From assembly GCF_041438805.1 (NCBI RefSeq), contig NZ_CP109190.1, forward strand, positions 7,936,001 through 8,000,000: DNA of 64,000 nucleotides, written 5' to 3'. Source of the DNA: Streptomyces sp. NBC_01707 (GTDB lineage: Bacteria; Actinomycetota; Actinomycetes; Streptomycetales; Streptomycetaceae). Below, one piece after another: positions 57,221 to 64,000 of the stretch. Both the position numbers and the translations under genes were made by a program. The notes under the pieces are model-generated. The model saw only the letters and a program-made list of their open reading frames with translations, was not told where the DNA came from and made no database searches. Position 1 is the first letter of the stretch, and each line of letters opens with the position of its first letter.

Positions 57221-58654
57221 GTGAACGACCAGCAGCGTCGCCGTCCCGCCAAGCCGCATCGCCGGCCCCAGAAGGACCCGGTCCGGTTCCTCGCCTTCGA
57301 GGCGCTCCGGGCCGTCGACGAACGCGACGCGTACGCCAACCTCGTCCTGCCGCCGCTGCTGAAGAAGGCACGCGCCAAGGGTGACTTCGACGCCAGGGAC
57401 GCGGCGCTGGCGACCGAGCTGGTCTACGGGACGCTGCGGCGCCAGGGCACGTACGACGCGATCGTCGCGTCCTGCATCGACCGGCCGCTGCGCGAGGTCG
57501 ACCCGCCGGTCCTCGATGTGCTGAACATGGGCGTGCACCAGCTGCTCGGCACGCGTATCCCCACCCACGCCGCGGTCTCCGCCAGTGTGGAGCTGGCCCG
57601 GGTGGTGCTCGGCGAGGGACGGGCGAAGTTCGTCAACGCAGTGCTGCGGAAGGTTTCGGCGGACGACCTCGACGGCTGGGTGGCGCGTGTCGCCCCGTCG
57701 TACGACGAGGATGCCGAGGACCACCTCGCCGTCGTGCACTCGCACCCCCGGTGGATCGTCTCCGCCCTCTGGGACGCGCTGGGCGGCGGCCGTGCCGGGA
57801 TCGAGGATCTCCTCGAAGCCGACAACGAACGGCCCGAGGTCACCCTCGTCGCCCGCCCGGGCCGTTCCACCACCGATGAGCTGTTCACGGCCCTCGGCGA
57901 CGAGAACGGGCTGCCCGGCCGCTGGTCGCCCTATGCCGTACGGATGGCCGAGGGCGGCGAGCCCGGCGCCCTGGCCGCCGTCCAGGAAGGCCGTGCCGGG
58001 GTCCAGGACGAGGGCAGCCAGCTGGTGGCGACGGCCCTCGCCAACGCGCCGGTGGACGGCAGTGACACCCGGTGGCTCGACGGCTGCGCCGGGCCGGGCG
58101 GCAAGGCCGCGCTGCTCGCCGCCCTCGCCGCCGAACGCGGCGCCGCCCTGCTCGCCGCCGAGAAGCAGCCGCACCGGGCCCGGCTCGTCGAGCGCGCGCT
58201 GGCCGGCAACCCCGGCCCGTACCAGGTCATCACCGCGGACGGCACCCGCCCGCCGTGGCAGCCCGACAGCTTCGACCGGGTCCTGATGGACGTCCCGTGC
58301 TCCGGCCTCGGCGCGCTGCGCCGCCGCCCGGAGTCCCGCTGGCGTCGCCGCGCGGAGGACCTGGAGAGCTTCGCGCCGCTGCAACGGGGCCTGCTGCGGG
58401 AGGCATTGAAGGCCGTGCGGGTCGGCGGCATCGTCGGTTACGCGACCTGCTCCCCGCATCTCGCGGAGACCCGAGTGGTCGTCGAGGACGTGCTGAAGGG
58501 GCGCGGTGGCCAGCCGGTGGAGGCGGAGTGGGTGGACGCGCGCCCGCTGATGCCCGGTGTGCCCGCGCTGGGCGACGGGCCCGACGTCCAGCTGTGGCCG
58601 CATCTGCACGGCACGGACGCGATGTACCTGGCCCTGTTGCGGCGTACCGTGTAA
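57221..58654 (+). CDS. rsmB: 16S rRNA (cytosine-5) methyltransferase RsmB/NOP family
   Basis: RsmB methylates C967 of 16S rRNA with SAM. The 477-residue protein has an N-terminal NusB-like RNA-binding domain (about 25-165; RFLAFEALRAVDERDAYANL) and a C-terminal Rossmann methyltransferase domain with LDGCAGPGGKAALLAAL for SAM binding, the catalytic Cys motif DVPCSGLGALRRRPE and the second Cys motif YATCSPHLAET. The GTG at 57221 has GCGGAG about 10 bases upstream. It sits after fmt in the order seen in many bacteria. Confidence 0.94.
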   Translation: MNDQQRRRPAKPHRRPQKDPVRFLAFEALRAVDERDAYANLVLPPLLKKARAKGDFDARDAALATELVYGTLRRQGTYDAIVASCIDRPLREVDPPVLDVLNMGVHQLLGTRIPTHAAVSASVELARVVLGEGRAKFVNAVLRKVSADDLDGWVARVAPSYDEDAEDHLAVVHSHPRWIVSALWDALGGGRAGIEDLLEADNERPEVTLVARPGRSTTDELFTALGDENGLPGRWSPYAVRMAEGGEPGALAAVQEGRAGVQDEGSQLVATALANAPVDGSDTRWLDGCAGPGGKAALLAALAAERGAALLAAEKQPHRARLVERALAGNPGPYQVITADGTRPPWQPDSFDRVLMDVPCSGLGALRRRPESRWRRRAEDLESFAPLQRGLLREALKAVRVGGIVGYATCSPHLAETRVVVEDVLKGRGGQPVEAEWVDARPLMPGVPALGDGPDVQLWPHLHGTDAMYLALLRRTV

Positions 58655-58974
58655 CGCCCGGTACCGCCGGCCTCACGGACCGTGGCGACCCGTGACGTGC
58701 GGCCGGTGGCGGAATGTGCGTCCCGAGCGCCGATGGTCGGTGTCCGGGCCGACGCGTAACGAAATTGCGTAACGAAACCCTCGCCCCTGCGGTGCGTGGT
58801 GCCGGGAGAATGCCGCCGCCGCAGGACCCGGACCGTTGCCGATCGGCCCGACGAGGGCCGAATCGCCCGGATCGGACGGCGGAAACCCCTGGATTTCGCG
58901 AACTGTAATGATCCCGTGAGGCTTTGGCCCGCACCCGGGCGGGGAAGTGCCGCGGAACATGGCAGGCTTGGCAC
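58655..58974. other. Gene-free region between rsmB and rpe
   Basis: No supported gene lies in these 320 bases. Two perfect direct copies of GCGTAACGAAA (58754-58764 and 58767-58777) are spaced 13 bases apart and could be an operator. No clear terminator for rsmB was found. The rpe start at 58975 lacks a good ribosome binding site. Confidence 0.5.
58754..58777 (+). repeat. Direct repeat GCGTAACGAAA x2
   Basis: Two exact 11-base copies separated by TT, centre spacing 13 bases. They are AT-richer than the surroundings and lie 198 bases upstream of rpe. This may be a regulator binding site; the regulator is unknown. Confidence 0.55.
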
Positions 58975-59658
58975 ATGGCCCAGATCAACCCGAGCATCCT
59001 GTCCGCCGACTTCGCTCGCCTCGCCGAGGAGGCGAAGGCCGTCGAAGGCGCCGACTGGCTGCATGTCGATGTCATGGACAACCACTTTGTGCCCAACCTG
59101 ACCCTCGGCGTGCCCATCGTGGAATCGCTCAGCCGGGCCACGGACACTCCGCTGGACTGTCACCTGATGATCGACGACCCGGACCGCTGGGCACCGCAGT
59201 ACGTCGAGGCGGGGGCCGGTTCGGTCACCTTCCACGCGGAGGCCGCGGCAGCGCCCGTACGGCTGGCGCGTGAGATCCGGGCCAAGGGGGCCCGCGCCTC
59301 CATGGCGCTCAAGCCTGCGACGCCCATCGAGCCGTACGAGGACCTGCTCCCCGAGCTCGACATGCTGCTGATCATGACGGTGGAGCCGGGCTTCGGCGGC
59401 CAGGCCTTCCTGGACATCATGCTGCCGAAGATCCGCCGTACCCGTGAGCTGATCTCCAAGCATGGTCTGGAGCTGTGGCTCCAGGTCGACGGCGGGGTCT
59501 CCGAGTCCACCATCGAGCGGTGCGCCGAGGCCGGTGCGGACGTTTTCGTCGCCGGTTCCGCGGTGTACGGGGCCCAGGACCCGGCCGAGGCGGTACGCGC
59601 CCTGCGTGCCAAGGCGGACGGGACGATCGCCTCGGCGGCCTGGGCGTGCAACCACTGA
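58975..59658 (+). CDS. rpe: Ribulose-phosphate 3-epimerase
   Basis: Rpe interconverts ribulose 5-phosphate and xylulose 5-phosphate in the pentose phosphate pathway. The 227-residue TIM-barrel protein has the conserved [16 protein letters not shown], the catalytic and metal region [39 protein letters not shown] and [10 protein letters not shown] with VAGSAVYG for phosphate binding. I chose the ATG at 58975, the usual family N-terminus. A ribosome binding site is weak. A SorC-type sugar-phosphate-sensing regulator follows 166 bases downstream. Confidence 0.95.
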   Translation: MAQINPSILSADFARLAEEAKAVEGADWLHVDVMDNHFVPNLTLGVPIVESLSRATDTPLDCHLMIDDPDRWAPQYVEAGAGSVTFHAEAAAAPVRLAREIRAKGARASMALKPATPIEPYEDLLPELDMLLIMTVEPGFGGQAFLDIMLPKIRRTRELISKHGLELWLQVDGGVSESTIERCAEAGADVFVAGSAVYGAQDPAEAVRALRAKADGTIASAAWACNH

Positions 59659-59824
59659 AGCGGGCGGCGACGTCGGCAGTGACGACGCAGCCCGGTCGGG
59701 CCCCGGTTGCCGGTCGGCCCGGCCAAGGGCAGATGAACGCGGTCCGACGGGACCGATCAAGGACCGCCGGATCTGACAGGATGAACGGCGTATCGAGCGT
59801 GTGAACAGCAGTGAGGAGATCGCG

Positions 59825-60850
59825 GTGTCTGCTATGTCGGCGGGACGGTCCGCCCTGCGGATGGGGCCCGCGGAGCTGGTGCAGGCGGCGGCCATGGCCC
59901 GCCGCTTCTACCTCGAGGGAAAGTCGAAGATCCAGATCGCCGAGGAGTTCGGCGTCAGCCGCTTCAAGGTGGCCCGGGTCCTGGAGACGGCGCTCGAGCG
60001 TGACCTCGTACGGATCGAGATCCGCGTCCCCGCGGAGCTGGACGCGGAGCGTTCCGACGCGCTGCGGGCCCGTTACGGGCTGCGGCACGCGGTCGTCGTC
60101 GAGTCTCCTGCGGAGGAGCAGGACGACGCCCCGGATCCGGAGAACCTGGGCGAGGTCGCGGCCGATCTTCTCGGCGAACTGGTGAACGAAGGCGATGTCC
60201 TGGGCCTGGCCTGGGGCCGGTCCACCATCCACATGGCGGCGGCCCTCGACCGGCTGCCGCCGTGCACGGTCGTGCAGCTCACCGGGGTGTACGACGCGGG
60301 GACCGCCGAGCGTGGTTCGGTCGAGGCGGTCCGGCGGGCAGCCCAGGTCTCCGGTGGCGAGGCCCACCCGATCTATGCGCCGATGCTGCTGCCCGACCCG
60401 GCCACGGCCGCGGCGCTCCGCCACCAGACCGGCATCGCGCGCGCCTTCGAGTACTTCGACAAGGTGACGGTCGCCGCGGTCTCCATCGGCTCCTGGGAGC
60501 CGGGCATCTCCACCGTCCACGACATGCTGACCGACGAGGAGCGGGAGCACTACGCGTCGCTCGGCGTCGCCGCCGAGATGTCCGCGCACCTCTTCGACAC
60601 GGAGGGGCGCCGGGTCGGCCGCGACCTGGGCGAGCGGTGCATCACCGTCGAGGCGGACCGGCTGCGGCGGATCCCCGAGGTGGTGGCGATCGCGGGTGGC
60701 CAGCGCAAGGCGGCGGCGATCGGGGCGGTCCTGCGGTCCGGTCTGGTCACCAGTCTGGTGACGGACACATCGGCCGCCGAATATCTGCTGACGGAGTCCG
60801 CGGCGCCGCGGCGTCCCGCACTGGAGCGGGCCGACCCGGACGGGGACTGA
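59825..60850 (+). CDS. SorC/DeoR-family sugar-binding transcriptional regulator
   Basis: A DNA-binding regulator of the SorC family, which bind phosphorylated sugars. The protein is about 341 residues: an N-terminal helix-turn-helix (about 18-55; MARRFYLEGKSKIQIAEEFGVSRFKVARVLETAL) and a C-terminal Rossmann-like sugar-binding domain (about 95-330; GLAWGRSTIHMAAAL, CTVVQLTG, AAVSIGSWEPGIS). I chose the GTG at 59825 because GAGGAG is 6 bases upstream; a GTG at 59801 lacks one. Being next to rpe it may sense a pentose phosphate or related sugar phosphate; this is inference. Confidence 0.88.
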   Translation: MSAMSAGRSALRMGPAELVQAAAMARRFYLEGKSKIQIAEEFGVSRFKVARVLETALERDLVRIEIRVPAELDAERSDALRARYGLRHAVVVESPAEEQDDAPDPENLGEVAADLLGELVNEGDVLGLAWGRSTIHMAAALDRLPPCTVVQLTGVYDAGTAERGSVEAVRRAAQVSGGEAHPIYAPMLLPDPATAAALRHQTGIARAFEYFDKVTVAAVSIGSWEPGISTVHDMLTDEEREHYASLGVAAEMSAHLFDTEGRRVGRDLGERCITVEADRLRRIPEVVAIAGGQRKAAAIGAVLRSGLVTSLVTDTSAAEYLLTESAAPRRPALERADPDGD

Positions 60851-60902
60851 GCGGGGCAGGGCGGCGCCCTGGACGGGCCGTCCGCCGACCACACCGCACC
60901 CC

Positions 60903-60936
60903 GGCCGCCGGATGGGCTCCAGCCCGCCCGGCGGCC
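60903..60936. terminator. Bidirectional terminator between SorC regulator and terpene synthase
   Basis: GGCCGCCGG (60903-60911) pairs with CCGGCGGCC (60928-60936); inside, GGGCT (60914-60918) pairs with AGCCC (60921-60925). It lies between convergent stops. Confidence 0.8.
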
Positions 60937-60955
60937 GTTGCGATGCGCTCCGGGG

Positions 60956-62173
60956 TCAGTCCTGCCGCACGCCCAGGACCGTCGGCTCCAGGTACTGCTG
61001 CGGCTCCTTGTACTGGCTGACGTCCGCCGGGTTGTAGCGCGGCGTCTGCCGTGACCAGTCCAGATTGCCGCGCATCCAGCTCCGCATCCCGTTCATGTAC
61101 GGGACGAGCATCCCGGAGAGCAGCGGGTAGGCCGTCACCAGCTCGGCCTCGGCGGCCAGGAAGCGTTCCGTCTCCCTGGCGATCTCCGCGCAGACGTGCT
61201 CGAGCGCCTGCTGCTTGCCGTATCCGCGGTGGTGCCGGACCAGATGGACGAGGTTGTGGATCTCACCGAGGACCTGTTCCTTCTCGTACGAGTACACGTC
61301 ATTGGCCCAGCACACGACGTTGCACGAGGCTTCGAGGGCGACGATGAACCTGGGGTCGTTGTGGATCGACTCGGGTGCCTCGATGCCGGCCACGATCTCT
61401 ATCAGGTCCATACAGACATGTATGGCGCCGGTGTGCCGCCGCTTGGCGATGTACGTCTCCTCGGACGGCACGACGCCGTTCGCCCGGTTCCCCGCCTCCC
61501 AGGTGGTGGCGGTGGTGAGGTACGTGATCAGGTGCCAGGCGAACCGTCGCAGCCAGTGCGCGGCCGCGTTCGGCGTCGTGCGTTCCCACAGGTCGGCCAG
61601 GGCGACCACCGCGGCCGGCAGCTCCTCGTCCGGCAGCGGGCCGGCGCCGGTGCCCTGGACCACTGTGCGCATCAGCGCCACCACGTCGCGAACCCGGTCC
61701 GGGCTGCGGCCGAGGTGGCCGTCGTCGAGCTGGTCGTCGACGAGAAACAGCCATACGAACCAGTCGGCGACGAGATCGAGATTCTCGGCGTTCGCGGTCG
61801 GATACACCATGCCGACGAACGCGCCGAAGTCGGCTTGCTCGAAGCGCTCCCTGGCTGAATCCCGGTGTACCAGACCGGTGCTGCGCGTCCAGCTGTCCAG
61901 GTGCGCACGGGTGTGCGCGACGTGCGGGTTCGTCTGCTGGGGGAACGGGCAGTAGATGTCCGGCAGTTCGTTCTCCACGGGCGGGTCTGGATCCTCTCCG
62001 GTCGTACGTGTGACGGAAGTTGGGGCCGTTCCGCCTGTTCCTCGGGACCTGGTTGCGACCCGCGGGACCTGCGCGTTTGAAGCTACCTGACCCCTTGTCA
62101 CCAGGTCCAGGGAAGATGATCGCGAATGGTTGAAAGCTGTTCGGGTACTGTCTGTGGGTAAGGCAGGTTCCAC
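60956..62173 (-). CDS. Class I terpene synthase (probably sesquiterpene cyclase), orphan
   Basis: This enzyme probably cyclises farnesyl or geranyl diphosphate. The 405-residue protein carries the metal-binding DDQLDD in FLVDDQLDDGHLG, the NSE triad NDVYSYEKE, and a pyrophosphate-sensing Arg region around AKRRHTGA. The C-terminus has the usual RY pair (PRY). The typical family N-terminus (ELPDIYCPFPQQTNPH) starts only near residue 68. With the GTG at 62173 (GGGAG 10 bases upstream) there is a 65-residue low-complexity extension whose fifth codon is a rare TTA (62159-62161), which would make translation depend on bldA tRNA. A GTG at 61978 would remove both. No prenyltransferase or P450 gene is adjacent. 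Product cannot be told from sequence. Confidence 0.88.
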   Translation of the reverse strand: MEPALPTDSTRTAFNHSRSSSLDLVTRGQVASNAQVPRVATRSRGTGGTAPTSVTRTTGEDPDPPVENELPDIYCPFPQQTNPHVAHTRAHLDSWTRSTGLVHRDSARERFEQADFGAFVGMVYPTANAENLDLVADWFVWLFLVDDQLDDGHLGRSPDRVRDVVALMRTVVQGTGAGPLPDEELPAAVVALADLWERTTPNAAAHWLRRFAWHLITYLTTATTWEAGNRANGVVPSEETYIAKRRHTGAIHVCMDLIEIVAGIEAPESIHNDPRFIVALEASCNVVCWANDVYSYEKEQVLGEIHNLVHLVRHHRGYGKQQALEHVCAEIARETERFLAAEAELVTAYPLLSGMLVPYMNGMRSWMRGNLDWSRQTPRYNPADVSQYKEPQQYLEPTVLGVRQD

Positions 62174-62205
62174 TTGCCCGGGACTCCCGTACGCGGCCCT
62201 TGTAG

Positions 62206-63750
<1,545 letters not shown>

Positions 63751-63783
63751 TCACGCGTTCCCGGCAGCGCCGGGAGACGACGA

Positions 63784-63823
63784 GGAAGAGGTCCGGGCCA
63801 CCGACGCGGCCCGGACCTCTTCC
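63784..63823. terminator. Bidirectional terminator between guaB1 and SGNH hydrolase
   Basis: A perfect 16-bp stem (63784-63799 with 63808-63823) has an 8-base loop. It lies between convergent stops at 63750 and 63845. Confidence 0.9.
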
Positions 63824-63844
63824 GTCGGCGGGGGAGCACGCCGC

Positions 63845-64000
63845 TCAGCAGTCCCCTGCGTAGGGCGTGAGCGCCTTCGTGACGGCCGCCGCCAGACGCG
63901 CGTGGCCGGCGTCGTCAGGGTGCAGGCCGTCCGCCAGATGTTCCGGCCCGAGGACATCGCGTCCCGGCAGCACGGACAGCCGGGAGTCGCCGGCGCTGAC
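63845..64000 (-). CDS. SGNH/GDSL-type hydrolase, C-terminal part (truncated by window end)
   Basis: Only the last 51 codons are in the window, so this is a partial gene that continues to the right. The visible part ends with HLADGLHPDDAGHARLAAAV, which carries the block V motif (Asp and His of the catalytic triad, D-G-L-H-P) of SGNH/GDSL esterases and lipases. The stop is at 63845-63847. The nucleophile Ser and any signal peptide lie outside. Substrate cannot be inferred. Confidence 0.8.
   Translation of the reverse strand, partial: VSAGDSRLSVLPGRDVLGPEHLADGLHPDDAGHARLAAAVTKALTPYAGDC

Overview
This window is a stretch of Streptomyces core chromosome. The DNA is very GC-rich with strong third-position GC, many genes start with GTG or TTG, and several start and stop codons overlap. 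Two Streptomyces hallmark genes are present: bldD (c-di-GMP-binding developmental master regulator) and the gene for sIHF (Streptomyces integration host factor). As I remember it, the gene order from pdxS through relA, hisS, rpsD, alaS, aro, bldD-pyr, metK and fmt to guaB1 follows the conserved Streptomyces core arrangement. There is no sign of a prophage, integrative element, insertion sequence, CRISPR array or rRNA/tRNA gene.

Layout. 1-5000: PLP synthase (pdxS, pdxT), a YebC-family protein and ruvC-ruvA-ruvB. 5000-12000: yajC-secD-secF (translocon motor), apt, and rel for (p)ppGpp metabolism. 12000-16400: a DUF349 coiled-coil protein and a membrane-anchored cyclophilin on the minus strand, then a metallo-beta-lactamase-fold hydrolase and hisS. 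16700-23500: a VKOR-family membrane protein, rarA, an iron-box-associated DUF2470 protein on the minus strand, rpsD, a large STAND ATPase on the minus strand, and two small proteins. 23500-36700: alaS, ruvX, mltG, then shikimate genes aroE, aroC, a fused aroK-aroB and aroQ with a secreted SapA-like protein between aroE and aroC, followed by a P-loop protein, an M24-fold protein, efp and nusB. 36700-37750: non-coding DNA with a 113-bp tandem repeat array. 37750-48500: bldD diverging from the pyrimidine operon pyrR-pyrB-pyrC-(PH-like membrane protein)-carA-carB-pyrD-pyrF. 48500-55200: sihf, gmk, rpoZ, coaBC, metK, priA. 55200-64000: an HTH protein (minus), fmt, rsmB, rpe, a SorC-family regulator, an orphan terpene synthase (minus), guaB1, and the 3' end of an SGNH hydrolase (minus).

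How the genes work together. Most are housekeeping: nucleotide, aromatic amino acid and cofactor synthesis, tRNA charging, translation, DNA repair and export. Regulatory DNA and RNA are readable in several places. bldD has two BldD boxes over its own promoter. The pyrR leader has a PyrR-binding RNA hairpin that includes the Shine-Dalgarno sequence. An 18/19 match to the iron box precedes the DUF2470 gene. Strong hairpins separate most transcription units.

I did not find a clearly new multi-gene system. The most interesting points are the AroK-AroB fusion, the iron-box/DUF2470 pairing, a STAND ATPase with no visible output domain whose tail is encoded by the neighbouring terminator, the orphan terpene synthase with a TTA codon near its start, a possible pseudoknot leader before the DUF349 gene, and the alternating repeat array next to bldD. 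Family names and S. coelicolor comparisons come from memory; no database search was run.
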